Source: Agromyces sp. Soil535
GTDB taxonomy: Bacteria; Actinomycetota; Actinomycetes; Actinomycetales; Microbacteriaceae
Direction: 5' to 3'
DNA length: 64,000 nucleotides
NCBI RefSeq assembly: GCF_001428255.1
Contig: NZ_LMRW01000012.1
Location: 330,715 to 394,714 of the forward strand
The position numbers were made by a program, and so were the translations under genes. The notes under the pieces are model-generated. The model made no database searches. It had not been told where the DNA came from and worked only from the letters and a program-made list of their open reading frames with translations. Positions 40,148 to 47,975 of the stretch are shown piece by piece (position 1 is the stretch's first letter; the number at the start of each line of letters is the position of its first letter).

Positions 40148-41059
40148 TCACCCCAGGGCGGCCGCAGGGATGGTCGGCTGCACCGGACACGGGTGGCCGC
40201 CCACGAGCCGCGAGCACGGCGGGAAGAAGCCTGGCAGGCGCTCCGCCTCGGGGTCGCCGAACCAGCGGTGCCAGATCCGCCAGAAGTTCAGGTTGCCGAA
40301 CGCCGAGCATCCGTCGCCGGTGTCGGGATCCGCGAGCGTGACGGCGCTCGGCTGGTACGGGGTGTAGTTGTAGAGGTTCGCGGTGGCCTGGTTGCGGATC
40401 TCGACAGGGGATGCCCCGCATGCGGCATCCGGGTGATAGCCGACGTTCACGACGCCGATGCGGTACTGGCGGTCGGGCTCCTCGGTGTACTGCCGGAACT
40501 GCCATGCCGCGTTGTACACCTGGTTGAAGAAGCCGAAGTACTTCGCGTCGCAGTCGGCCGTGTCGGGGCATCCGTAGCCGGTGGCCCGCTCGTAGCCCGA
40601 CACGCTCGGCCGCGAGAGCAGCGACTGCTCCTTCTGCAGCAGCACGAGGAGCGTGCGCGGGCTCACCCCGCAGGCGACGGCGGCCTTCGCGATGATGCGG
40701 CTCGCGCGCTCGCGGATGCCGCCGCGGTACTCTTCGCAATGGCCGCCCCCGACGGCGGGCTGCGTGGTCGTGGTCTGGGTGTAGTCGGCGAGGCACTTCA
40801 CACCCGCATCGGCTCGGCACGACACCGACTCGAGGAACGCCTGGATCTGGTCCTCATCCATCGCGCGGCTGTCGTAGAAGGCGTCGTCGCTCACGATGTG
40901 ACCCGGGTCGAACTCGGTCGCGGGCGGCTCGGGCAGGGTCGCGCGGACCGACGTCGATGCGGCCGGCGCGGCGTCGCCGGGAGCCGACGTGCACGCCGCG
41001 AACGCCACCACGACGAGTGCCGCCGCGGCACAGCGGGCGGCGACCTCAGCGATGCTCAT
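40148..41059 (-). CDS. Secreted lysozyme-like lipoprotein ('hemagglutinin'-type)
   Basis: 303 residues. A short signal sequence ends in the lipobox FAAC (VVVAFAACTSAPG). The mature part has a recurrent actinobacterial pattern: HIVSDDAFYDSRAMDEDQIQ, a CLADYTQTTT segment, GVSPRTLLVLLQKEQSLLS, then GYGCPDTADCDAKYFGFFNQ. At least eight cysteines suggest disulphides. Homologues are often labelled hemagglutinin; the KEQ glutamate in the middle helix recalls lysozyme-like muramidases, so a cell-wall hydrolase role is plausible but unproven. ATG 41059 is preceded at 7 nt by TATCGT, a probable leaderless promoter. Confidence 0.65.
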   Translation of the reverse strand: MSIAEVAARCAAAALVVVAFAACTSAPGDAAPAASTSVRATLPEPPATEFDPGHIVSDDAFYDSRAMDEDQIQAFLESVSCRADAGVKCLADYTQTTTTQPAVGGGHCEEYRGGIRERASRIIAKAAVACGVSPRTLLVLLQKEQSLLSRPSVSGYERATGYGCPDTADCDAKYFGFFNQVYNAAWQFRQYTEEPDRQYRIGVVNVGYHPDAACGASPVEIRNQATANLYNYTPYQPSAVTLADPDTGDGCSAFGNLNFWRIWHRWFGDPEAERLPGFFPPCSRLVGGHPCPVQPTIPAAALG

Positions 41060-41066
41060 CGTGCCG

Positions 41067-41072
41067 ACGATA
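41067..41072 (-). promoter_or_regulatory. -10 element of a probable leaderless promoter for the lysozyme-like lipoprotein
   Basis: TATCGT on the minus strand, 7 nt before ATG 41059. No Shine-Dalgarno sequence was seen. Confidence 0.4.
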
Positions 41073-41105
41073 CCGGGCCGGTGCGACGATCGGCTGGGAA
41101 TCCCG

Positions 41106-41867
41106 TCAGACGCGTTCGCGCGGCGCGACACGGTCAGCGAGCTTCGCGAGGGTGCCTGACGGTGGCGTCTCGTTGTAGCGACCCGCGAGCTCCTGCCCCG
41201 AGAGGTCGTGGATCGCGGCCATGATCTCGTCGGTGGCGGCACGTCGCGCCCGTCCCGACGAGGCGGCGCCGTGGTGGGCGAGGTCGAGCGGTGCGCCGAA
41301 TCGCACACTGACCGGACGGATGCGGGGGAGCTTCGCGCCGATGGGCTGGATCTCCTGCGTGCCGACGAGGCCGACGGGCACGACGGTCGCGCCGGTCTCG
41401 AGCGCCAGCCAGGCCACCCCGGTGCGGCCGCGGTAGAGGCGACCGTCGAGCGACCGCGTGCCCTCGGGGTACAGGGCGAACGCAGCGCCCGACTCGAGGA
41501 TGCGCCGCCCCTGGTCGAGGGCCTCCTGCGCCTGCGCGCCAGCGCCGCGCTCCACGCTCACGGCGCCGATCGCGGTGAAGAACGTGCGTGAGACCCAGCC
41601 GGAGAATCCCCTGCCGGTGAAGTAGTGCGACTTCGCGAGGAACTGCACCGGGCGCGGCGAGGCGAGCGGGATCACGATGCTGTCGACGAACGAGAGGTGA
41701 TTGCTCGCGAGGATCACCGGTCCGCGCTTGGGCACGGATTCGGCGCCGGTGATCGTGGGTCGGTAGACCAGGCGCACCAGGGGGCGCAGGATCCCGCGCA
41801 CGATCCGGTAGAGCGGCCCCTGCCGCACGGTCGTCGCCGGCACGGCGTCAGCCTCGATCTCACTCAC
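41106..41867 (-). CDS. plsC: 1-acyl-sn-glycerol-3-phosphate acyltransferase
   Basis: 253 residues. The catalytic NHxxxxD motif is NHLSFVDS with His57 and Asp62; the glycerophosphate motif is LYPEGTRS near residue 135. It acylates lysophosphatidic acid in phospholipid synthesis at the membrane, with one N-terminal hydrophobic stretch. GTG 41867 is used because TAGGGT lies exactly 6 nt upstream (leaderless geometry). The lysozyme-like gene follows 46 bp downstream in the same direction but has its own promoter-like element. Confidence 0.92.
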   Translation of the reverse strand: MSEIEADAVPATTVRQGPLYRIVRGILRPLVRLVYRPTITGAESVPKRGPVILASNHLSFVDSIVIPLASPRPVQFLAKSHYFTGRGFSGWVSRTFFTAIGAVSVERGAGAQAQEALDQGRRILESGAAFALYPEGTRSLDGRLYRGRTGVAWLALETGATVVPVGLVGTQEIQPIGAKLPRIRPVSVRFGAPLDLAHHGAASSGRARRAATDEIMAAIHDLSGQELAGRYNETPPSGTLAKLADRVAPRERV

Positions 41868-41873
41868 CCTCCG

Positions 41874-41879
41874 ACCCTA
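41874..41879 (-). promoter_or_regulatory. -10 element of a probable leaderless plsC promoter
   Basis: TAGGGT on the minus strand, 6 nt before GTG 41867. The CGGAGG in between touches the start codon and is too close to act as a ribosome site. Confidence 0.5.
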
Positions 41880-41985
41880 GGCGGGGCGGCATGCCGACGC
41901 CGGAATATGGGCCGCGGCGTCGGGCGCCGATACCGCCCAGGGAGGACGGGGCGCAACGGGGGTGGAATGCGGGAGGATGGTGGGC

Positions 41986-42624
41986 ATGGATGTCCCGGGC
42001 GACGGCGAGCTCATCGAGCTGGAGGAGGCGGGCGCGCGCGTGCTCGTGCTCTGCGGCAGCCGCCGCCTGCCGGCTGCCGACGCCGTGCTCAGGGGGCTCA
42101 TCGCCGACGTGTCGGGAGTGCCGGCCGACGATGTCGAGCTCGTGCACGCGTGCGGCGTGTGCGGGGCGCGGCACGGCCGCGTCATCGTGCCGTACCCGCT
42201 CACCGCGTCGGGCGCGTCGTGGTACGCCGACGTCGCCGTCTCAGGCGACGCGATCGTCGCGGCGGCGGCCACGCGGCATCCGCTCGGGGTCGGCATGGAG
42301 GTGGCGACGCTCGACGGAGGAGCCGTGATCGACGAGGCGGCGTTCCACTCGTCGGAGCTCGCCGCCCTGGCGGAGCTCGACGCCTCGCGCCGTGCGCTCG
42401 TGCGGGCCACGCTCTGGGCGCGCAAGACCGCGCTGCTGCGCGCGGTCGGCCACACCGACTTCATGGAGCCGTCGCGGCTCGCGCTCTCCATCCCCGGCCA
42501 GGACGGCGGTACCGGGCGCATCGTCCGGAGCGTCCCCGAGTTCGGCTCGGGGTGGCGGCAGGTGGCCTTCCACGACGTCCCTGTGCCTGGCAACCGCGCG
42601 GCATCCGTCGCCGTCATCGCCTGA
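41986..42624 (+). CDS. Degenerate 4'-phosphopantetheinyl transferase-like protein
   Basis: 212 residues. The layout resembles Sfp-type phosphopantetheinyl transferases: LPAADAVLRGLIADVSGV, an N-terminal CGVCGARHG, a GVGMEVATL motif where GVDIE is expected, and LWARKTALLRAVG where WxxKEAxxKxxG is expected. The first motif keeps Glu but not the Asp, and in the second the key glutamate is threonine. Activity is therefore doubtful. GGGAGG 9 nt upstream favours ATG 41986 over ATG 41977. There are no biosynthetic partners nearby. Confidence 0.55.
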   Translation: MDVPGDGELIELEEAGARVLVLCGSRRLPAADAVLRGLIADVSGVPADDVELVHACGVCGARHGRVIVPYPLTASGASWYADVAVSGDAIVAAAATRHPLGVGMEVATLDGGAVIDEAAFHSSELAALAELDASRRALVRATLWARKTALLRAVGHTDFMEPSRLALSIPGQDGGTGRIVRSVPEFGSGWRQVAFHDVPVPGNRAASVAVIA

Positions 42625-42632
42625 GCAACCGT

Positions 42633-42669
42633 GGGTTGAGGAGGGCGCTCCGCGCCCGTCTCGAAACCC
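42633..42669. repeat. REP-like palindromic element between the PPTase-like gene and dxr
   Basis: The element runs GGGTTGAGGAGGGCGC, a short loop, then GCGCCCGTCTCGAAACCC. The outer arms GGGTT/AACCC and inner arms GGGCGC/GCGCCC pair. From memory, such GTTGAGGAG...GTCTCGAAAC elements are widespread intergenic repeats in Microbacteriaceae. It may also end the upstream transcript. Confidence 0.5.
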
Positions 42670-42690
42670 GCGCGCCGCCCGTACAGTGGG

Positions 42691-43785
42691 ATGGTGCGCA
42701 GCGTCATCATCCTCGGCTCATCCGGTTCGATCGGCACCCAGGCGCTCGAAGTGATCCGCGCGAACCCGCGGCGCTTCGAAGTGGTGGGGCTCGCGGTCGG
42801 CTCGAACCGCGCCCTCCTCGAGCAGCAGGCCGCGGAGTTCGGCGTCGAGCACACCGCGGTGGGCATCGAGGAGGCCGTGCAGCTCGTGCGCGACGTCGAC
42901 GCCGACGTCGTGCTGAACGGCATCACCGGATCCGTCGGCCTTGCGCCGACGCTCGCTGCCCTCGAGCGCGGCACCACGCTCGCCCTCGCGAACAAGGAGT
43001 CCCTCATCGTCGGCGGCCGCCTCGTGACCCGGCTCGCCGCGCCCGGCCAGATCGTCCCCGTCGACTCCGAGCACTCCGCCATCGCGCAGGCGCTGCGGGC
43101 GGGCACCGACGAAGAGGTGCGCCGGCTCGTGCTCACCGCGTCGGGCGGTCCCTTCCGCGGCCGCACGCGAGCGGAGCTGGTGGGCGTCACCCCCGCCGAG
43201 GCGCTCGCGCACCCCACCTGGGACATGGGCCTCGTCGTCACGACGAACTCCGCGACCCTCGTGAACAAGGGCCTGGAGGTGATCGAGGCGCACCTGCTCT
43301 TCGACGTCGAGTACGACCGCATCGAGGTGGTCGTGCATCCCCAGTCGATCGTGCACTCGATGGTGGAGTTCATCGACGGTTCGACGATCGCGCAGGCGTC
43401 GCCGCCCGACATGCGCCTGCCGATCTCGCTCGGACTCGACTGGCCCGACCGCGTCGGCGGCGTCGGGCGGCCCCTCGACTGGAGCACCGCGACGGAGTGG
43501 ACCTTCGAGCCGCTCGACGGCACGGCATTCCCGGCCGTCGCGCTCGCGAAGGAGGTCGGCCGGGCGGGCGGCGAGTACCCCGCCGTCTTCAACGCGGCGA
43601 ACGAGGAGGCGGTGGCCGCGTTCCACGCCGGCCGCATCGGGTTCCTCGACATCGTCGACACCGTGCGCGCGGTCGTGGAGTCGCATGAGCCGTCGTCCGG
43701 GGCGCTCACGGTCGCGTCCCTCGGCGCCGCGGAGCGCGCCGCCCGGCGCGCGGCGAACGAGCGCATCGGCCGCGTCGGGCGCTGA
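42691..43785 (+). CDS. dxr: 1-deoxy-D-xylulose 5-phosphate reductoisomerase
   Basis: 364 residues. First committed enzyme of the MEP isoprenoid pathway, NADPH- and metal-dependent. NADPH site [13 protein letters not shown] at the N terminus, [12 protein letters not shown], metal-binding [19 protein letters not shown], and HPTWDMG are all present. ATG 42691 and GTG 42694 are both possible starts: TACAGT (42682-42687) lies 6 nt before the GTG, so a leaderless message would begin there and give a protein shorter by one residue. Followed by a strong hairpin, then by the site-2 protease gene as in many actinobacteria. Confidence 0.97.
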   Translation: MVRSVIILGSSGSIGTQALEVIRANPRRFEVVGLAVGSNRALLEQQAAEFGVEHTAVGIEEAVQLVRDVDADVVLNGITGSVGLAPTLAALERGTTLALANKESLIVGGRLVTRLAAPGQIVPVDSEHSAIAQALRAGTDEEVRRLVLTASGGPFRGRTRAELVGVTPAEALAHPTWDMGLVVTTNSATLVNKGLEVIEAHLLFDVEYDRIEVVVHPQSIVHSMVEFIDGSTIAQASPPDMRLPISLGLDWPDRVGGVGRPLDWSTATEWTFEPLDGTAFPAVALAKEVGRAGGEYPAVFNAANEEAVAAFHAGRIGFLDIVDTVRAVVESHEPSSGALTVASLGAAERAARRAANERIGRVGR

Positions 43786-43815
43786 GGGGATGCCGCGGCG
43801 CGCCGCCCGCGGCAT
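43786..43815 (+). terminator. Hairpin with 11-bp stem directly after dxr
   Basis: GGATGCCGCGG (43786-43796) and CCGCGGCATCC (43805-43815) pair perfectly around an 8-nt loop. It begins on the base after the dxr stop codon. The stem again consists of the 9-mer and its complement. Confidence 0.65.
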
Positions 43816-43860
43816 CCGGTTCTCACAGCCGAACGACAGCGGGCGCCAAGGCCCCGGCAG

Positions 43861-43866
43861 TACGCT
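43861..43866 (+). promoter_or_regulatory. -10 element of a probable leaderless site-2 protease promoter
   Basis: TACGCT followed by 6 nt and then GTG 43873. With the preceding hairpin this suggests that the protease gene has its own transcript rather than depending on dxr. Confidence 0.5.
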
Positions 43867-43872
43867 CGACGG

Positions 43873-45198
43873 GTGGATTCCGTGCTCCCCTTCGTGATCG
43901 GCGTCGTCATCATCGTGCTCGGCCTCGCCCTGTCGATCGGCCTGCACGAGATCGGGCACCTCGTGCCCGCGAAGCTCTTCGGCGTCAAGGTGACCCAGTA
44001 CATGATCGGCTTCGGGCCGACGATCTGGTCCAAGCGGAAGGGCGAGACCGAGTACGGCGTGAAGGCCATTCCGCTCGGCGGCTACATCTCGATGATCGGC
44101 ATGTTCCCGCCCGCGAAGGGCGAGCAGGCGAAGGCCGACTCGACCGGGTTCTTCCGTGGGCTCGTACAGGATGCGCGCGCCTCGAGCACGGAGTCGATCA
44201 CCCACGGCGATGAGGATCGCGCGTTCTACCGGCTGCCGGTGTGGAAGCGCATCGTCGTGATGTTCGGCGGCCCGTTCATGAACCTCGTGCTCGCGGTCGT
44301 GCTGTTCGGGGTGCTGCTCATGGGCTTCGGCGTCGCGCAGCCGTCGACGACCGTCGGCTCGGTCTCGGCGTGCGCCCTGCCTGCGACCAGTGAGCGGCAG
44401 ACCTGCGAGCCGGGCGATCCGGCCGCGCCGGGCGCCGCGGCCGGCATCGAGCCCGGCGACCGGATCGTGTCGGTCGCCGGCCGGCCGATCGACACGTGGA
44501 ACGAGTCGACCGCGATCATCCGCGACCACCCCGACGACGAGATCGAGCTGGTGGTGATCCGCGACGGCGAGGAGGTGACCCTCGTGGTCACCCCGATGCT
44601 GAGCGAACGCTATGCGACCGACGAGAACGGACAGGTCGTCACGGATGCCGCGGGCGAGCCGGCCACGGTGCAGGCGGGATTCGTGGGCATCAGTCCCGCA
44701 TCGGAGACGGTGCAGCAGCCCGTCACGGCGGTGCTTCCGGCAGTCGGCGAGAACATCGCCGGGGTAGCCGGGATCATCGTGAACCTGCCGCATCGCATCG
44801 TCGACGTGGCGAACGCGGCGTTCGGGCCCGAGGAGCGCGACCCCAACGGGCCGATCTCCGTCGTGGGTGTGGGCCGCGTGGCCGGCGAGATCGCGAGCCT
44901 CGACGAGATCCCACTCGCCTCGAAGGCCGCCGGGCTCATCGGCATCCTCGCCTCGCTCAACATCGCGCTCTTCGTCTTCAACCTCATCCCGCTGCTCCCG
45001 CTCGACGGCGGGCACATCGCAGGCGCGCTCTGGGAGGCGATCCGGCGCGGGTTCGCGAAGCTCTTCCGCCGGCCCGATCCCGGTCCCGTCGACCTCGCCA
45101 AGCTCATGCCGCTCACGCTCGGCGTCGTCGTGGTGCTCGGCGCCATGAGCGCGTTGCTCATCTACGCCGACATCGTGAAACCGGTGACCCTGTTCTGA
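43873..45198 (+). CDS. rip1: Site-2 intramembrane metalloprotease (RseP/Rip1 type)
   Basis: 441 residues. The zinc motif HEIGH (His25, Glu26, His29) lies in the first membrane helix, and the third ligand is in the LDGGH motif (Asp378) near the C terminus. A PDZ domain occupies about residues 160-280 (GIEPGDRIVSVAGRPIDTWNE). Members cleave anti-sigma factors and other membrane proteins. There are about four membrane helices. In many actinobacteria dxr, this gene and ispG are consecutive; here ispG is 8 kb further on. Confidence 0.93.
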   Translation: MDSVLPFVIGVVIIVLGLALSIGLHEIGHLVPAKLFGVKVTQYMIGFGPTIWSKRKGETEYGVKAIPLGGYISMIGMFPPAKGEQAKADSTGFFRGLVQDARASSTESITHGDEDRAFYRLPVWKRIVVMFGGPFMNLVLAVVLFGVLLMGFGVAQPSTTVGSVSACALPATSERQTCEPGDPAAPGAAAGIEPGDRIVSVAGRPIDTWNESTAIIRDHPDDEIELVVIRDGEEVTLVVTPMLSERYATDENGQVVTDAAGEPATVQAGFVGISPASETVQQPVTAVLPAVGENIAGVAGIIVNLPHRIVDVANAAFGPEERDPNGPISVVGVGRVAGEIASLDEIPLASKAAGLIGILASLNIALFVFNLIPLLPLDGGHIAGALWEAIRRGFAKLFRRPDPGPVDLAKLMPLTLGVVVVLGAMSALLIYADIVKPVTLF

Positions 45199-45209
45199 GG
45201 TGCGCCCGT

Positions 45210-45225
45210 TACTCCCGCGGGAGTA
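45210..45225. promoter_or_regulatory. Perfect 16-bp palindrome, candidate response-regulator operator
   Basis: TACTCCCGCGGGAGTA is its own complement. Its centre lies about 66 bp before the predicted transcription start at 45284, the typical place for an activator site. It precedes a NarL/LuxR-type two-component operon, so autoregulation is likely. Confidence 0.6.
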
Positions 45226-45271
45226 GGCGATGAGCCTCCGCCGGGGCGATCCGGCGCGGCGGCCTCGGCGC

Positions 45272-45277
45272 TACCAT
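45272..45277 (+). promoter_or_regulatory. -10 element of a probable leaderless histidine kinase promoter
   Basis: TACCAT, then 6 nt, then ATG 45284. This supports that ATG over the upstream in-frame GTG/ATG codons. Confidence 0.5.
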
Positions 45278-45283
45278 CGGGGG

Positions 45284-46468
45284 ATGCCCGTCACCCAGTG
45301 GGACGGACGGCCCCACTGGGACGCACGGTGGGACGGACGACCCGAGCGCTTCCGCCCGCCGCCGGGCGTCGTGCTGCTCGCCCCCGTGATCATCAGCCTC
45401 CTCGTGCAGGTGCCGGCCGCGATCGGCATCGCCGTCTGGATGCGCGTCGGCTGGGCAGACGGGCTCGCCCAGGTCGCGCTCGCTGCGATCGGGCCGTTGG
45501 CGCTGCTCGCCTCACGGAGATACCCCGGCCCCACCGTCGCATTCGTCTCGGCCGCCGCGCTCGCCGACCTGCTGCTCACGCCCGATGTCGGCCCGCCCTA
45601 CGTGGCGCTGGCCTTCGCGATCGTGCTCGCCGTCGCGCGCGGCGCCATGCTGTGGGCGGTCGTCTCCATCGTGGTCGCCTGGGTGGCGGGGATCGTGCTC
45701 GGCGCCGTGGTCGGCCTCGACTGGCATCCGTTCCGCATCGCGCTCACGACCGTGCTCCTCGCCGCCTGCTTCGGCATCGGCGCGTTCGTGCGGGTACGCC
45801 GTGAGCGGGCCGCCGAATTCCGGGCCGAGGCCGTGCGGCGTCGGCAGACCGCCGAGCAGCGTGAGCGGGTGCGCATCGCGCGCGAGCTGCACGACGTGAT
45901 CGGCCACGCGCTCTCGCAGATCAACGTGCAGGCGAGCGTGGGCCTGCACCTCATGGATCGCGACCCCGAGCAGGCGCGCACGGCGCTCGGCAGCATCAAG
46001 GAGACCTCGAAGTCCGCACTCGAGGAGGTGCGGAGCGTGCTCGGCGTCATCCGGAACGAGGGCGACGCGCCGCTCGCGCCCCAGGCCGAGCTCGCCGAGC
46101 TGCCGCGGCTCGTCGCGGGCGTGCGCTCGCCCGGGTTCGACGCGGAGCTCGTCGATCGCCTCGACGGTGAGGTGCCCGGCCGGGCCGTGCAGTTCGCGGC
46201 ATACCGCATCGCGCAGGAGGCGCTCACGAATGTCGTGCGGCATGCGGGTGCCTCGCGCGCCATCGTGGTGGTCGAACGGCTCGGCGACGACGAACTCCTG
46301 CTCACGGTCGACGACGACGGCACGGGCGTACACGGCTCGCCGGAGGGCAGCGGCATCCTCGGCATGCGGGAGCGGGCGGCCCTGCTCGGCGGGTCCGTCG
46401 AGGTCGGCCCGTCGCCACGCGGCGGCACGCGCGTGACGGCTCGGCTCCCGTGGGGAGCGACGCCGTGA
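45284..46468 (+). CDS. Sensor histidine kinase, DesK/NarL-partner type
   Basis: 394 residues. About five or six membrane helices lie in residues 28-165, with almost no extracellular loops, suggesting it senses a membrane property or intramembrane signal. The HisKA_3 dimerisation motif RIARELHDVIGHALSQI carries the phosphorylated His203. A C-terminal HATPase has QEALTNVVRHA, DDDGTG and GILGMRERAALLGG. It phosphorylates the response regulator whose GTG overlaps its stop codon (GTGA). Confidence 0.93.
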   Translation: MPVTQWDGRPHWDARWDGRPERFRPPPGVVLLAPVIISLLVQVPAAIGIAVWMRVGWADGLAQVALAAIGPLALLASRRYPGPTVAFVSAAALADLLLTPDVGPPYVALAFAIVLAVARGAMLWAVVSIVVAWVAGIVLGAVVGLDWHPFRIALTTVLLAACFGIGAFVRVRRERAAEFRAEAVRRRQTAEQRERVRIARELHDVIGHALSQINVQASVGLHLMDRDPEQARTALGSIKETSKSALEEVRSVLGVIRNEGDAPLAPQAELAELPRLVAGVRSPGFDAELVDRLDGEVPGRAVQFAAYRIAQEALTNVVRHAGASRAIVVVERLGDDELLLTVDDDGTGVHGSPEGSGILGMRERAALLGGSVEVGPSPRGGTRVTARLPWGATP

Positions 46469-47130
46469 TCCGGGTCGCGCTCGCCGACGACCAGGTGCTG
46501 GTGCGCGCCGGGTTCCGCGCCCTGCTCGAGGCGGAGGACGACATCGCGATCGCGGGGGAGGCGTCGACCGGCGAGGAACTGCTCGCGCTCGTGCGCCGCG
46601 AGCCGGTCGACGTGGTGCTCATGGACATCCGGATGCCGGGCGGCGACGGCCTATGGGCCACCGAGCAGATCGCGGCCGACCCGGCGCTCGCCGCCGTGCG
46701 CGTCGTCATCGTCACCACGTTCGAGCTCGACGAGTACGTCGCCCGTGCCGTACGGGCGGGCGCGAGCGGCTTCCTCGTCAAGGACACGGAGCCGGTCGAC
46801 CTCATCCGGGCCGTGCGCGTCGTCGCGAGCGGCGAGGCGCTGCTCTCCCCGGGCGTCACGAAGCGCCTGCTCGAACGCATGGCGGTCGGGCTGCGCGATG
46901 CGCCCGACGAGGAGCACCTCGCCGCCCTCACCGATCGCGAGCGCGAGGTGCTCCGCCTCGTCGGGCAGGGGCTCACGAACGACGAGATCGCCGAACGCCT
47001 CGTGCTCTCCCCGCTCACCGCGAAGACGCACGTGTCGCGCATCATGGCGAAGCTGCACGCACGCGACCGGGTGCACCTCGTGGTGGTCGCCTACGAGTCG
47101 GGCCTCGTCGCACCCGGCTGGCAGGAGTAG
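46465..47130 (+). CDS. Response regulator, NarL/LuxR family
   Basis: 221 residues. The receiver domain has the phosphoacceptor Asp54 (VVLMDIRMPG), the acidic pair in ALADDQVL and Lys in FLVKDTEP. The C-terminal helix-turn-helix is LTDREREVLRLVGQGLTNDEIAERLVLS with TAKTHVSRIMAKL. Partner of the preceding kinase; the 16-bp palindrome at 45210 is a likely target. Followed 12 nt later by a terminator-like hairpin. Confidence 0.95.
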   Translation: MIRVALADDQVLVRAGFRALLEAEDDIAIAGEASTGEELLALVRREPVDVVLMDIRMPGGDGLWATEQIAADPALAAVRVVIVTTFELDEYVARAVRAGASGFLVKDTEPVDLIRAVRVVASGEALLSPGVTKRLLERMAVGLRDAPDEEHLAALTDREREVLRLVGQGLTNDEIAERLVLSPLTAKTHVSRIMAKLHARDRVHLVVVAYESGLVAPGWQE

Positions 47131-47141
47131 CGGCGGCATCC

Positions 47142-47165
47142 GCCCTGCTCCCTGGGGAGCAGGGC
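47142..47165 (+). terminator. Hairpin with 10-bp stem after the response regulator gene
   Basis: GCCCTGCTCC (47142-47151) and GGAGCAGGGC (47156-47165) pair perfectly with a 4-nt CTGG loop. There is no T-run. A GCGGCATCC 9-mer lies immediately before it at 47133. Confidence 0.65.
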
Positions 47166-47259
47166 AAGTGACTCCGCCAGGCGGATTCGCCGGCGGGCCC
47201 GCCCGGGGAGCATGGTTGCGACGGCCCATCCCGGGGCCGCACGATCAAGGGAACACACC

Positions 47260-47568
47260 ATGCTCGCCACCCTCGCGACCACCGCGGTGGTCACCCACGC
47301 CGGCCCCTGGGCGGCCGGGTTCGGATGGGTCTTCTTCCTCCTCATTCCGCTCTTCTGGTTCCTCGTCATCGGGTTGATCATCTTCCTGGTCACCCGCGGG
47401 CGCCGTCGCGCCTGGGCGAACGGCGGCCACGAGGGCTACGGCCCCCCGTGGATGCGCGGCGCCACCGCCGAGTCCACGCTCGCCGAGCGCTTCGCCAAGG
47501 GCGACATCGACGAGACCGAGTACCGCGCACGCCTCGAGGTGCTGCGCGCGAACCGGCCGAACGCGTAG
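47260..47568 (+). CDS. Small membrane protein with SHOCT domain
   Basis: 102 residues. One membrane helix (about residues 15-42: WVFFLLIPLFWFLVIGLIIFL) is followed by a basic stretch and a C-terminal SHOCT motif (TLAERFAKGDIDETEYRARLEVL). SHOCT tails are found on many small membrane proteins and probably mediate oligomerisation. ATG 47260 has AAGGGAA upstream. It follows the two-component system but is separated from it by a hairpin, so it may be one of its targets; that is a guess. Confidence 0.75.
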   Translation: MLATLATTAVVTHAGPWAAGFGWVFFLLIPLFWFLVIGLIIFLVTRGRRRAWANGGHEGYGPPWMRGATAESTLAERFAKGDIDETEYRARLEVLRANRPNA

Positions 47569-47596
47569 CGCTCGGTCGACGCGAGGGGCGGACGCT

Positions 47597-47642
47597 GCGG
47601 CATCCGCCCCTTCGTCGTGTCACGGATGCCGCGGCATCCGCC
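47597..47642. repeat. 46-bp intergenic element, copy A
   Basis: Starts with GCGGCATCCG and contains its complement CGGATGCCGC 16 nt later, then a further GCGGCATCCGCC. The same element recurs at 47893-47939 and 47928-47973. It lies 29 nt after the SHOCT gene stop and may act as its terminator. Confidence 0.6.
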
Positions 47643-47697
47643 CACCCGGCACTGCCGCCGAGACGATGCTGCGGCCACGCTGCCCAGTCTGAGGACG

Positions 47698-47746
47698 TCG
47701 AAACGGCCCGGATGCATGGTCGTACCTTGCAAACGCGACGTTTCGA
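47698..47746. repeat. 49-bp hairpin element, copy 1
   Basis: Arms TCGAAACG (47698-47705) and CGTTTCGA (47739-47746) are exact complements. The loop contains the conserved CGGATGCATGGTCG. A second copy of the same length starts 94 bp downstream. It lies in the 407-bp stretch without genes between the SHOCT and LtrA genes. Confidence 0.55.
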
Positions 47747-47791
47747 TCGATGTGCGGTGATGGCGGCATGTCGCTGCGTCGGTCGTGGGGG

Positions 47792-47840
47792 TCGAGAGGG
47801 CGCGGATGCATGGTCGCACCCCGCAATCGCGACGTCTCGA
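47792..47840. repeat. 49-bp hairpin element, copy 2
   Basis: Arms TCGAGAGG (47792-47799) and CGTCTCGA (47833-47840). Compared with copy 1 one A-T stem pair has become G-C by changes on both sides, and one pair is lost. About 42 of the first 50 aligned positions match copy 1. Confidence 0.55.
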
Positions 47841-47892
47841 TGGGGGCGCGGTGCGGGACGACTCGCGCTGGCTGCCGCGGCATGCGGATGCT

Positions 47893-47973
47893 GCGGCATC
47901 CGCCCCCCTCGTCGTGTCTCGGATGCCGCGGCGTCCGCCCCTTCGTCGTGTCACGGATGCCGCGGCATCCGCC
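47893..47973. repeat. Two overlapping copies (B and C) of the 46-bp element, terminator-like
   Basis: Copy B is 47893-47939 and copy C is 47928-47973; they share 12 bp, giving a 35-bp tandem period. The inverted GCGGCATCCG/CGGATGCCGC arms make hairpins directly downstream of the LtrA stop codon (47976, minus strand), so they probably end that transcript. Confidence 0.6.
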
Positions 47974-47975
47974 GT

